Source of the DNA: a bacterium
GTDB lineage: Bacteria > Planctomycetota > UBA1135 > UBA2386
Reading direction: 5' to 3'
NCBI GenBank assembly: GCA_030432695.1
Contig: JAUILN010000001.1
Location: 1,047,885-1,111,884, forward strand
DNA: 64,000 nt
Positions 34,370-43,478 of this stretch are shown piece after piece. The notes beneath the pieces were generated by a model. It did not search any database, was not told where the DNA came from, and saw only the letters and a list, made by a program, of their open reading frames with translations. The translations under genes and the position numbers were made by a program. Numbering within the stretch: the stretch's first letter is position 1; each line of letters opens with the position of its first letter.

Positions 34370-35240
34370 CCAATTACTTGCCGCGGACACGTCTTCGGCC
34401 AGGGTTTCGATCCTGCATGCTTTCCCACCGATCCGCTGGTTCCCAATACCCTGATGGAGCCGCTCCGCATAATAGTGCGCAACATACTCCGCCAGCATAC
34501 GGCGCAGGTGGTCCTCGCCGAACAGCGCCAAATGATCGAGGCACTCCCGCTTCACCGACTGCACCCACCGTTCGGCGAACGCGTTCATGCTCGGAGCCTG
34601 ATACGCAGTCCGGACGACGCTGACCCCGGCTCGCTCGAGGATCGCCTGGAATTGCGCCGTGAACTTCGTGTCGCGGTCCAGGATCAGGTGCCGCTTCGCC
34701 CGCAGGAAGCCGTCGAACGGATCCGTCAGGTTGCGACCGAGCTGGGCCATGAAGGCGGCGTCGGGATTGGCCGTCGCCCCGCCACGTGCACCGCGCGGGT
34801 CAGGTGATCGATCGCGAGGAAGACGTACTGGGTCACCAGGCCCCGCGTGGTCCAGACCTCGGCCGTGAAGAAGTCGGCCCCGGCGATCACGTCTACGTGC
34901 GCCCGAAGGAAGGCACGCCCGGCGGTCGGTCGCTCCGGGTTCGGCGGCACGCCGTTCCCCTTCAGCGTTGTCGCGATCGTCGAGCGCGCGACGCGGTGCC
35001 CCACCTTCTTCAGCTCGCCCTGGATGCGGCAGTAGCCCCAGGACGGGTTGTCTTCGGCCATGCGGACGATCAGCTCCCGGATTTCCCGGAGGATTCCTGG
35101 GCGGCCCACCCGCTTGCACGGGAAGGTCCACTTCCGAGCGATCAGCGTCCGATGCCACGCCAGGATCGTATCCGGCGTCACCAGCGTGGTCACCTGCCCG
35201 AGCAGGCATCGGCCGAGCGCCTTCCACCCCGAGACAAGGC
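34370..35240 (-). pseudogene. DDE integrase-core transposase, frameshifted and 5'-truncated
   Basis: The N-terminal frame reads VTTLVTPDTILAWHRTLIARKWTF, ELIVRMAEDNPSWGYCRIQGEL and IDHLTRAVHVAG. A frameshift near 34775-34782 moves the reading to NPDAAFMAQLGRNLTDPFDGF, LILDRDTKFTAQFQ and NAFAERWVQSVKRECLDHL. These are the D, D and E regions of an IS3/IS481-like integrase-core transposase. The expected first 60 or so residues are missing where the sequence meets the end of the large operon at 35.28 kb. It is inactive. Confidence 0.82.
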
Positions 35241-35279
35241 GGCGGCACTGGTCGCCAGTTCCGCAGAAGCAAGCAGCCC

Positions 35280-37727
35280 CTATTGAATGTCAAGCTGCAG
35301 GCCGATTCCGGACTCTTGGCCAGCCGCAGGTAGAACAAGCTCCTGGAAAGGCAGTCGGCCTTTCAGGGGCTGCAGCGCACGGATCATCCGAATGCCGCGC
35401 CCCCCCACGACTCGGACTTGAGCTGACTCCCCCGCGGGACCTCGCAGCATCGCGAACCCCTCCGAATTGGTGACCTCGACGGAGCCCAAGGGCTCCCCTG
35501 CCAGATCGAACAGCCGGACCAGCACATCCGAACACGGGGCAGCAAGGCGATCCGTGACCCGGACCTGCACGCCAGCCGGCTCAGTCTCGGGGCGAACTGC
35601 AAGCACTTCAACTTCCTCGGTTTCAACAGTGACCAGCTTCTCGAAATCCGGGGCGTCCTGATACTCAGCGCGAACCAGCACCTGCCCGAGCGGAACAGCG
35701 ATATTCTGCGGTGAACCAGCCAAGACATCCCCAACAAGCTCACCCGAAGCCCGTAGCAGCTGGCTATCGCCACCGACCTCCTTTCCAACCATGCTCCACG
35801 CGATACCCTTCGGAGTGCGGTCACCCTCGGATACGAGGCGCAAGACTCCGCGTCTACGCGCTAGGTCGATACGGAACGAGCGACCCCGGTCTTCCCAGCG
35901 AATCACTCGGAAGACCGCTGTGGAACGATCGCTATCCACCACAATCACATCGTTGGAACGAGGCTCGAACAGGCTCTCGAATCGGACCACACCGGATGCA
36001 TCCGCCTCTCCATTCCGGCCCATCCACCGCACTCTAGCTCCGAGCCAGGTATGGATCTCGAGATCGAACCGGCCTTCGTCACGGAAGTCGACGACCTGCC
36101 TCCGCACACCCCTGAGATCCAGCTCCCCGAGCCCTACGGAGTCCTCACCTCGCACTGCGAAAACACCATACCGACGCTGCGGCACACTGCGGGCCCCGAA
36201 CGCACCGTCCCCAACAGCAGCAAGCACGATCGGACGCCCCTCGCCAAGAGCAGGCTCTAGCCGAATCGCTTGCGCCCATACGTGACCCTCCAGCCAGCAG
36301 CCATCATCAAGGCGATGCTCGAGCTCGACGGTCTCGCCTTCTGCAACCTCGATGTCCCGAACGTCGAAGCACGCGACCTCCGGAAGGACGAGGACGCGGT
36401 AGCGCCCCGGCTCGAGTCCGCGAAAGGCGTAGTGACCGTCCGCATCGGTGTAAGTCGCACGCGTAGCCCGAACACTCGCCCAGGCGAACGTAGACAACTC
36501 AAGCGGCCCCGCCAGGAAGTGTGTGCTCAGCCCGTCTCCTCCCACCTCCGGGTCGACTACTGGGATCAGCCGAACAGGACCGCCGACGAGAGCCCCTGCA
36601 TCCAGAGAGGCGACACCGGTTAGCGCCCCTCCCCGGACCACTTCGAGCGCCGTTCGGACCTCAGCTCCTGAGGCCACCGCGGCCGCAGGGAACCTGCCGT
36701 CGATACGCGCTAAAGCAACCGCGGAAGCATCTTGAAGCTCGAAGACGTAGCGCCCTGGGGCCAACCCAGAAAAGCCGGCTTCGCCATCGATGATCGGTGA
36801 AGCCTCACGGAACGACCCCCTCATGATGGCCAGCGACGCACCCCGCGGAATGTTTTCACCAGTAAACCGCACCACCAGACTGCCGCCAGCCACTAGTTCG
36901 AGGCGCAGCGCCCCGCCATCGGAAGCCGAGGCAAAACGCTCGACCCGCCCCATCGCGAGAACATCGCCTCGACGCGCCAGAACCCAGAATCCCAGCCAAG
37001 GACCGACGTATCGGTATCTCCCGGCTCCGAGCCGCTCCAGCCGAATCTGTGCAGGATCAACAGTGAGCGAGTCCGGGTCGACCAACCGCCCCTCCTCCCA
37101 GACTTCGACGGATACGGCAACCTCCGGCTCAAGCCGGAAGACCAAGGACACCCGATTCTCGGTGTCGTCCACAGAGACCGTGTACTGACCACCACCTCTG
37201 CCGTCGCGGTCTAGCGACACCTCGTAGCTACCACGGGCAAGGCCAGCGACGGCGACCTCCCCAGCCGAATCGGTAACCAGCTCGGCGAAAGGGAGACGCC
37301 ACGGATCGCCGTGCTCGGAACGAGGCACGACAAGCCGCTTCGCTAGCCGCACGCGCACACCCCCGACGGCCTGCTCCGCCCCGTCCACGACCTCGATCAG
37401 GAGCCGTCGATTCGCCCCGCCTTGCTCGAGCCGCGCTTGAAGCGGATCGACCGACGCCCCAGGATCCGACGGCAGCTCGACCGGCGAGCGGACCCCTTCA
37501 CCTGTGGCGGCAGAATCGGAGCTCAGTGACTCGCCCGACGCGCTCACCGCGACACCTGCTCTGTGCCCTTCGGGCTGCGTTGTCCGCAGGTCCGGAGCAC
37601 CTCCCGACCCGACTCCACCGAACACCGCGAGAAGCACTCCCACAACCACAAGCCCGAGGAGCCAACCGGCAAGTCGCCGCTGCCCGCGTGAGGTCTCGGC
37701 CGCGCCACCGCCTGCTGGAGGACTCAT
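35280..37727 (-). CDS. Membrane-anchored multi-domain regulatory-like protein (operon gene 7)
   Basis: 815 residues. The ATG at 37727 overlaps the upstream stop. One N-terminal membrane segment (LAGWLLGLVVVGVLLAVFGG) is followed by repeated beta-sandwich units of carboxypeptidase-regulatory/CnaB-like type: VTDSAGEVAVAGLARGSYEVSLDRDG, YTDADGHYAFRGLEPGRYRVLVLP and VTNSEGFAMLRGPAGESAQVRVV. These usually serve as stalks or binding modules outside the cytoplasm. No enzyme motif is seen. It is the last gene of the seven-gene operon, so it probably forms the extracytoplasmic part of that system. Confidence 0.75.
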   Translation of the reverse strand: MSPPAGGGAAETSRGQRRLAGWLLGLVVVGVLLAVFGGVGSGGAPDLRTTQPEGHRAGVAVSASGESLSSDSAATGEGVRSPVELPSDPGASVDPLQARLEQGGANRRLLIEVVDGAEQAVGGVRVRLAKRLVVPRSEHGDPWRLPFAELVTDSAGEVAVAGLARGSYEVSLDRDGRGGGQYTVSVDDTENRVSLVFRLEPEVAVSVEVWEEGRLVDPDSLTVDPAQIRLERLGAGRYRYVGPWLGFWVLARRGDVLAMGRVERFASASDGGALRLELVAGGSLVVRFTGENIPRGASLAIMRGSFREASPIIDGEAGFSGLAPGRYVFELQDASAVALARIDGRFPAAAVASGAEVRTALEVVRGGALTGVASLDAGALVGGPVRLIPVVDPEVGGDGLSTHFLAGPLELSTFAWASVRATRATYTDADGHYAFRGLEPGRYRVLVLPEVACFDVRDIEVAEGETVELEHRLDDGCWLEGHVWAQAIRLEPALGEGRPIVLAAVGDGAFGARSVPQRRYGVFAVRGEDSVGLGELDLRGVRRQVVDFRDEGRFDLEIHTWLGARVRWMGRNGEADASGVVRFESLFEPRSNDVIVVDSDRSTAVFRVIRWEDRGRSFRIDLARRRGVLRLVSEGDRTPKGIAWSMVGKEVGGDSQLLRASGELVGDVLAGSPQNIAVPLGQVLVRAEYQDAPDFEKLVTVETEEVEVLAVRPETEPAGVQVRVTDRLAAPCSDVLVRLFDLAGEPLGSVEVTNSEGFAMLRGPAGESAQVRVVGGRGIRMIRALQPLKGRLPFQELVLPAAGQESGIGLQLDIQ

Positions 37728-39385
37728 CGGAGGATCTCCCAAGTCTCCCTACGCCCAGGTGCAGGGAACAGCCACCCGAGCACCTCAGCGACAGCCTGGT
37801 AACGCGCATAGCCCGGAGAATCCGGCACTTCGAAGCAATGCCCCATGCGCTCTCGGGAGAACCACTCGGATCCCACCGTCACGGCTACCCGCCCACGACC
37901 GTGCGGAGCGACTCGCGTTTGAATCACCGAGGTTTCATGTGCGAGAACCTCCCCGCCGACGATTCCCACCGCCCGCCGCCCGTCGATCGCGTCCCGCCCC
38001 ACAAGTTCGAACCCGAAGGCAGACAGCAACGGCGAGACCGCCGCATTCCATATGCGATCCGACCGAATCAGAATCCAGACCGACGCACCCTTGTCGATCT
38101 GTGCCCGCAGAGCTTCGACTTCTGACTCATCAAGAGGGGTTCGGAGGTTCAGGATTATAACTCCCTCCAGATCGCCGCCGCCCCTGCCGACGACACGAGG
38201 AAAGACACCTGAGCGACCCAGAGCCGCGAGCCAAGTGTCGTAAGAGTAGTCCATGTCCACATCACGAGGCACAGAACCAAGCACCGGAGAGAAGACGGCC
38301 TCGCAGCCATTGATGGCAACTTCAACCTCGACCAAACCCGGGCCTGCCGCTGGGGGCTCTCTCCCGCGGTCCACCCAGCTGAAGGCCAGACCCCCGATCG
38401 ACCAACCAATCCCCAAAATCGGAAGCCACCAAATCCGCGAAATCCGTGACAACGCATGCATAACCCCCCATGCCAACGGGAGACTCGACACAAGCAGCAC
38501 CAATCTCTCCCACCCGGATATCGGCCGCGCACCGAGAAGCATGGAGAGCGCCGAGAGAAACCACTCCTTCCTCTCATAGGTCGCTATCGCAAACGAGGAC
38601 AAGATAGTGCTATCCGAGAAGGCGAGAACCACGCCTTTTCCATATGTCCCCATAGCAGCAAACGGCACCGGTGCGATATCCTGATCCGGATCCGATCGAA
38701 CTCGCGAAAAATAGCTGCTGCCTCCGTAATCGTGACCGTTCGTGACCTGCGACTGAGCGACGAGCAGGGGCCGCGCGGACCAATCCACGCGCAGGGAGCA
38801 TCCAGTCATTAGCTCAAGAAGGTCGACGCCCTCGCTCACTGGATCCCCCGTCGAGCCCCCGCGTCGAAAGTAGCTGAATCCACCGGTCCTGGCGTCCGCC
38901 ACAGCGTCGGCCTGGAAGTGAATACCTGCCGGCTGTGCGAACCGATTGAGGCGATCGGACGAACCCAGCAAGTTGGTATGGTCGCCAATCAGGAATAGAC
39001 GGCCTCCCCCGTGTACGAACTCGAGGATCGCGTCCGCTTCATCGTCTTCAAGCTCCATCGTAGGAGTCTTCAAGACAAGTGCATCGAAGCTCTCCAAGAC
39101 CCCGGAGTCATATCGCCTCCCAGTGTTCACGGCAACGGCGAAGCGATGTGAGACAAATTCTACTAGCGCGCTAAGGCTGTAGGTGCTGAAGTCTCCGAAC
39201 CATGCCCCATCGAGTCGCCGCGCGCTCGGTGCCCACTCGCGACTCAATCGATCGTCGACAAGCACGCGACCGCGCCCGGAGCGCGAAGCCAAAGTGACTG
39301 GCATAGCTACGGCCTGCAGCACGAGCGACACCACCGAAGCGCCGAACAGCGCTACCAGGAACCCTCTGAAAGCACGGTATTTCAT
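37724..39385 (-). CDS. DUF4350/GATase-like membrane protein (operon gene 6)
   Basis: 553 residues from MKYRAFRGFLVALFGASVVSLVL, an ATG overlapping the previous stop (ATGA). After the N-terminal membrane segment comes a DUF4350-like, GldG-type domain: FDALVLKTPTMELEDDEADAILEFVHGGGRLFLIGDHTNLLG. Two further membrane segments lie around ERLVLLVSSLPLAWGVM and WWLPILGIGWSIGGLAF, and a second alpha/beta domain closes the protein. The phrase GGG-LFLIGDHTN--G reappears in operon gene 4. Such domains occur in ABC-transporter auxiliary proteins, but no ABC ATPase is present here. Confidence 0.75.
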   Translation of the reverse strand: MKYRAFRGFLVALFGASVVSLVLQAVAMPVTLASRSGRGRVLVDDRLSREWAPSARRLDGAWFGDFSTYSLSALVEFVSHRFAVAVNTGRRYDSGVLESFDALVLKTPTMELEDDEADAILEFVHGGGRLFLIGDHTNLLGSSDRLNRFAQPAGIHFQADAVADARTGGFSYFRRGGSTGDPVSEGVDLLELMTGCSLRVDWSARPLLVAQSQVTNGHDYGGSSYFSRVRSDPDQDIAPVPFAAMGTYGKGVVLAFSDSTILSSFAIATYERKEWFLSALSMLLGARPISGWERLVLLVSSLPLAWGVMHALSRISRIWWLPILGIGWSIGGLAFSWVDRGREPPAAGPGLVEVEVAINGCEAVFSPVLGSVPRDVDMDYSYDTWLAALGRSGVFPRVVGRGGGDLEGVIILNLRTPLDESEVEALRAQIDKGASVWILIRSDRIWNAAVSPLLSAFGFELVGRDAIDGRRAVGIVGGEVLAHETSVIQTRVAPHGRGRVAVTVGSEWFSRERMGHCFEVPDSPGYARYQAVAEVLGWLFPAPGRRETWEILR

Positions 39386-40098
39386 GACTCGCCGCCCCCA
39401 CCCAAACATGCCGAGATCCAGGCACACGACACCACGAGGAGCAGTGCAGTCCAGCGATGATGGAACACCTGCAGCACGGTGCCACCCGAGTGCGCCAACG
39501 GGTCGTAGACGCTGGCGAAGACAGCCATCATCAGAGACGCTCCGAGACCGGAGACCAGAACACATGGCAGCGCGACTCCTCGAAGCCACCCGCGGACCAT
39601 CGACCTGCCGAACCGGTAACCATCCCTCTGCATGAGCAGGGCCGTCGCGATTACCCCCCAGCCGCATACAGCGAGCAAACCGGTCTTCTCGAGCGTCGCT
39701 CGGAACACGAGCGAACCGCCTCCCGGATCAACCCACAGACGTCCGCCGTCCAGGAGGACACTCCCCATCGAACTTGCAGTAACAGCATACCAGATAGTGC
39801 TTGTTGCCGGGATCGTCGCGCCGCGGATCCACGCCGCCTCCAGGGCTCCATACAGGTTCCACCACAGAACCAAAGCTCCGACGCAAGCGCAGCTCCCTCG
39901 AATGACCGTCCGCCAGCGACCGGAAGCCCCACGCACTCGAGCCCCGGCGGCGCAGACTCCCCACAAGGCGAGAACTACCAACAGGACCTCGTCAGTGGCA
40001 CCATACGCACCGCGCGCCAGCGCCGGAGCCAGGGCCAACGGACCAGCAATGGACAGAAACCAGCGATCAGCGCGGCTTCTGGGGAGATGGGTAGACAT
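39382..40098 (-). CDS. Multi-pass membrane protein (operon gene 5)
   Basis: 238 residues from MSTHLPRSRADRWFLSIAGPLALAPALA; an in-frame GTG at 40110 is an alternative. There are about six hydrophobic segments (for example VLLVVLALWGVCAAGA, VIRGSCACVGALVLWWNLYGA, LLAVCGWGVIATALLM, VALPCVLVSGLGASLMMAVF and TALLLVVSCAWISACLG). It is overlapped by genes on both sides, so it is tightly coupled to the two DUF4350-like proteins and may form a membrane complex with them. No family is recognised. Confidence 0.75.
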   Translation of the reverse strand: MSTHLPRSRADRWFLSIAGPLALAPALARGAYGATDEVLLVVLALWGVCAAGARVRGASGRWRTVIRGSCACVGALVLWWNLYGALEAAWIRGATIPATSTIWYAVTASSMGSVLLDGGRLWVDPGGGSLVFRATLEKTGLLAVCGWGVIATALLMQRDGYRFGRSMVRGWLRGVALPCVLVSGLGASLMMAVFASVYDPLAHSGGTVLQVFHHRWTALLLVVSCAWISACLGGGGES

Positions 40099-42424
40099 CG
40101 ACGACCTCACGATGATCTGGCTCGACGAATCCGCCGAGCACGGAATCTACGAGCGCGTAGTTGCCAGGCCAATGCCCCCAACGCCCGTCCATGTTCTGGC
40201 TGGAGAAGAATTCAGAATCGCCAATCAGTAACACCGCACCGCGACCCTGACGCTTCAACAGAGCAACCGGCAGAGTTCCCGCGGAAGCGAGTATTTTGAT
40301 CCCATCACGACCTTCGAAGGCAACCGCCGCAGCGGCATAGAATCGAGGCAAGTCCCGACGCTCCTCCGCACGCGAAGATGGCACGCGACCCAGGAGTTCA
40401 GATGTAACCCTGAGCCCGAACTCCGCCAGGTATCCGTTTGCGACACGCGCGTGATCTACCCCCGCCGCGAGAACCAGCAGCCCCCCCGCCTCGACGTGGC
40501 GACGGTAGAGCTGCGCACGCTCCGGATCAAAGTGCTGCGGCGCGATCACCCCAATCGCGCGGGCCTGCTGCAGCACCGCATCATCTTGCGACGCACCGCG
40601 CGCCGTGAGCATTCCGCTCCGAAGTGCGGCCCCGAACAACGGCGAAACAACGTTCATCCTCACGCTGAAGTGGCCGATGCGCGGAGCAACCCCCTCATCA
40701 AGAACTATGGCACCCGGCACGATTTCGGACACCGGCCACCGAGAAAACTCCCCGAACCCACCTACCGTGATTCCCGTCGCCGCCGCAACGGCAAGCGATA
40801 CACCTCCGGGGTGCATACACGCCCACCACGCCGCAGCGATCGCGCACGCGATGAGGAGCTCAATTGTGATCCAGCCGAATCGCCCCCGAGCCCGCCCACT
40901 GCCGGATAGCAGGTAGCGGAACACAGGACCCGCGCCCCGCTGGAAAGAAGTCGCAACCGCACCATTCTGGAAGACTGTGGTGTCCCCGAAGACGACGACC
41001 CGCCCGTTCCCGACGCCGCGCTGAGCAACCAACGCCAGATCTCCCATCAGCTCGCCTGGGTCGTCGGAGTAGTTACCCAGATACGAGCCCATTTGGTTCT
41101 CCCGGATGCCCCGATCACTCAGGGCGTAGGGCCCAGAGACCAGAATCTCCGTCCCGGGATCGCAAGCGATTGACGCTCCTATGGAGTATGCCAGATCTCC
41201 CGGCCCGCGCGGCCATATTGCATTTGCCAGGCGATTATTGCGAGAGCACATCCGCCAATCCGGGAGAGCTGGGTAGGCAGAGTCGAATCGGAGCTCCATC
41301 CCGAAGCTAGGAAGAAGGGTATTGAAGCCGCGCATCAGCCCGAACACGTCGGTGTGATCAGCAAGCACGAGTATGGTGCCTCCGCCCTCCAAGTAGCTGC
41401 GGGCTTCGGCATTCTCCTCAGCACCCCACTCATGGGGGTCATTAATGATGACCAGTATGTCGGATTGCTCGATCTCTTTCCAATCCAAAACTCCATCGGT
41501 CCGTCCCGTGAATCTACATTGAATCCCAGATCTTTCGAGGTAAACCGGCAGAAGGCCAAACATTCCCCAAGAGTAAGACCCGAACTCTCCATATTTGGGC
41601 CGCTCCCAGTCCAGTCCGCCCTCACTGACAAACGTTACCCCCGGAGAATCGGATTCGCTGCACGTGTCCCATGAGAAGCACCACCCACACAATAGGAATA
41701 TCGACAGGGCGGATGATAGACGGGCGACTCGGCTAGCGACTGGCTTGGCCACCTCCGCCTCGGCGCGGGTCGGCCCAAATGGACCAGCAGCTACTATTGA
41801 GAGCATCGCCGCAATCAGCGCCACACACCATGCCGCAAGAGCTTGAAACTGGTAGATCTGAACGTCGAGACGCACTAGCCCTATGAGTAGTAGGTTGCAC
41901 GGGAGGGGCAGGGCCGCGGTCACCAGCCTCAGCATGAACCGCCGTCGGGACACCCTATGGATTCCATAGAGTCGATCCACCACCGGCAGAAGCAGAAGGA
42001 CGCAGCTGTCTGCAAGCCCCAGCACACCAAGGGACGGCACTAGGCCGATCAACGGATCAGTGAAACCTAGCCGCACTGAACGGAGCCACCCCCAAAGGTT
42101 GGCCTCGCCAAGGAGGGCCAGAATCACTGACACCCCCAAATACGCCCTACCGCATGAGGGTGCGTTCCGAGCAAACAACGACCAAGCGGCCAGACCAACT
42201 GCGGCAGGCCCTATCGCATGACCCGCCGCCATATGAAGGAAAACCACCGCGGGAGTAACAACTACACCGACCCACCCCGCTCCCCCGGCACATCGCAGAC
42301 ACCACGCAATCACGAGCACGCTTGCAGGCCACAGAGAGGCCAAGGGTGCGATCAACGGAGCCGCCGTTCCAAACGTCGACATCAGCGCCGAGACAATTAG
42401 AAAATCAAGCGTCGTACGTTGCAT
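40067..42424 (-). CDS. Large membrane protein with two DUF4350/GATase-like domains (operon gene 4)
   Basis: 785 residues from MQRTTLDFLIVSALMSTFG; an upstream start at 42451 is possible. About eight N-terminal membrane segments occupy residues 1-240. An extracytoplasmic alpha/beta domain follows with IEQSDILVIINDPHEWGAEENAEARSYLEGGGTILVLADHTDVFG and a metal- or ligand-like VVVFGDTTVFQNG. Two more hydrophobic segments and a second similar domain follow, ending in RQGRGAVLLIGDSEFFSSQNMDG. The doubled layout and the ADHTD/GDHTN motif link it to gene 6. A sensing or carbohydrate/lipid-binding role is possible but unproven. Confidence 0.75.
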   Translation of the reverse strand: MQRTTLDFLIVSALMSTFGTAAPLIAPLASLWPASVLVIAWCLRCAGGAGWVGVVVTPAVVFLHMAAGHAIGPAAVGLAAWSLFARNAPSCGRAYLGVSVILALLGEANLWGWLRSVRLGFTDPLIGLVPSLGVLGLADSCVLLLLPVVDRLYGIHRVSRRRFMLRLVTAALPLPCNLLLIGLVRLDVQIYQFQALAAWCVALIAAMLSIVAAGPFGPTRAEAEVAKPVASRVARLSSALSIFLLCGWCFSWDTCSESDSPGVTFVSEGGLDWERPKYGEFGSYSWGMFGLLPVYLERSGIQCRFTGRTDGVLDWKEIEQSDILVIINDPHEWGAEENAEARSYLEGGGTILVLADHTDVFGLMRGFNTLLPSFGMELRFDSAYPALPDWRMCSRNNRLANAIWPRGPGDLAYSIGASIACDPGTEILVSGPYALSDRGIRENQMGSYLGNYSDDPGELMGDLALVAQRGVGNGRVVVFGDTTVFQNGAVATSFQRGAGPVFRYLLSGSGRARGRFGWITIELLIACAIAAAWWACMHPGGVSLAVAAATGITVGGFGEFSRWPVSEIVPGAIVLDEGVAPRIGHFSVRMNVVSPLFGAALRSGMLTARGASQDDAVLQQARAIGVIAPQHFDPERAQLYRRHVEAGGLLVLAAGVDHARVANGYLAEFGLRVTSELLGRVPSSRAEERRDLPRFYAAAAVAFEGRDGIKILASAGTLPVALLKRQGRGAVLLIGDSEFFSSQNMDGRWGHWPGNYALVDSVLGGFVEPDHREVVDVYPSPQKPR

Positions 42425-42656
42425 AGGGGATTTCGGGGCGACGTGCAACACACGCCCAGTCGGGGAAAGGAGCTACGGACAGGTAAAGGTCGCGGCCCCC
42501 TCGGACTCGAGGTCGGTCAAGGACCTCGCAGAGGACCTCCGAGAACTGCTCCAAGCCCAGCATGGGCCTGGCCGCAGCCTCGGAGAATCGCACGAGCCGT
42601 ACCCCGGGCTGGCGAATCAGCTCGCCAAACTTCCAAGGAGCGACTTCAACCAACAC
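42405..42656 (-). CDS. Small hypothetical protein (operon gene 3)
   Basis: 83 residues from a GTG at 42656, 10 bp after the CSV-repeat gene and overlapping gene 4 by 20 bp. It reads EVAPWKFGELIRQPGVRLVRFSEAAARPMLGLEQFSEVLCEVL and looks like a small alpha/beta protein. No family is recognised. The tight spacing supports a real coupled gene, though a remnant cannot be excluded. Confidence 0.55.
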   Translation of the reverse strand: MLVEVAPWKFGELIRQPGVRLVRFSEAAARPMLGLEQFSEVLCEVLDRPRVRGGRDLYLSVAPFPDWACVARRPEIPYATYDA

Positions 42657-42665
42657 CGATTCGGA

Positions 42666-43478
42666 TCAGGGCGGCCCGGAGTAGCAGTAGGTGTCCGGCG
42701 GCGTGAGCGGAGGACCTCCGATCACACTGCAGTGTCCGCCACCGTCGTGCGCCGAACAAACTGCCGCCCCACCGTCGCCGGGAGCTGCAGTGCAGTAGTT
42801 GCGGTCCCCGCCACCACCATTCGGTTCAACAGAACACTCACCACCACCGAAGGTCGAGCATCGCCCGGCACCGGATCCATCGCCCCCGAACACCGAACAC
42901 GCCGAATTCGTTGCACCAGCATTCACGGAGCACTGGTTCGAGTCCTGAGCGTAAAGGACCGAGCAACGCATCCCGCCCTCGTCGCCCGAGTCCGGAAGCG
43001 CCGAGCAGGAATTCGCCGTCCCGCCATCCACTGAGCAGAACGGACCCGCGCCGAAGTCGATCGAACAGTTCCGCTCATACGGTGGATCGCCACCTAGTAC
43101 GGAGCAGATGTTGAAGGATCCGCCCTGCACCGAGCAGAACTTCATGGACTCGGAATTGCCCCATACAGAGCAGAAGGGAAAAGCCGGTTCGTCCGGATTA
43201 CCGACACTGCACCATACGCCTTCCGCGCCCTTGACACTGCAGACCGGTCCCTCGTCCTTCCGGACACTTCGCGGAGTTTCTTCGACAACAGTGTCGTCCA
43301 ACAGGACGGCCGCCACGTCGACATCGTAGCGCGAAGCATCGAATCCGAGGTCGGCCGTTACAGCGACGTCCCATTGGACGCGAGACACCCGAACCGCTCC
43401 GGGCGACTCATCACAGGGCCTCGGCACAGCAGCCATAGCCGCCGCTCCGAGGGGAATCAGAAACCACTTGAGGTTCAT
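42666..43478 (-). CDS. Exported protein with about 17 Cys-Ser-Val repeats (operon gene 2)
   Basis: 270 residues from MNLKWFLIPLGAAAMAAVPRPC, a signal peptide; the ATG overlaps the previous stop (ATGA). After an 85-residue ordered region (VSRVQWDVAVTADLGFDASRYDVDVAAVLLD), the protein is a run of short units of 8-16 residues starting C-S-[VIAT] and usually followed by -x-G-G: VCSVKG, WCSVGN, FCSVWG, FCSVQGG, ICSVLGG, NCSIDFG, FCSVDGG, SCSALP and so on to YCYSGPP. There is nearly one Cys per unit and Gly/Asn/Asp between, with no known Cys-knot spacing. I recognise no family. It could be a disulfide- or metal-stabilised surface structure or a modified substrate. Confidence 0.8.
   Translation of the reverse strand: MNLKWFLIPLGAAAMAAVPRPCDESPGAVRVSRVQWDVAVTADLGFDASRYDVDVAAVLLDDTVVEETPRSVRKDEGPVCSVKGAEGVWCSVGNPDEPAFPFCSVWGNSESMKFCSVQGGSFNICSVLGGDPPYERNCSIDFGAGPFCSVDGGTANSCSALPDSGDEGGMRCSVLYAQDSNQCSVNAGATNSACSVFGGDGSGAGRCSTFGGGECSVEPNGGGGDRNYCTAAPGDGGAAVCSAHDGGGHCSVIGGPPLTPPDTYCYSGPP

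Noticed and set aside
37724..42424. GldFG-type ABC transporter
   Set aside because: DUF4350-like domains are present, but there is no ABC ATPase or matching permease in the operon.
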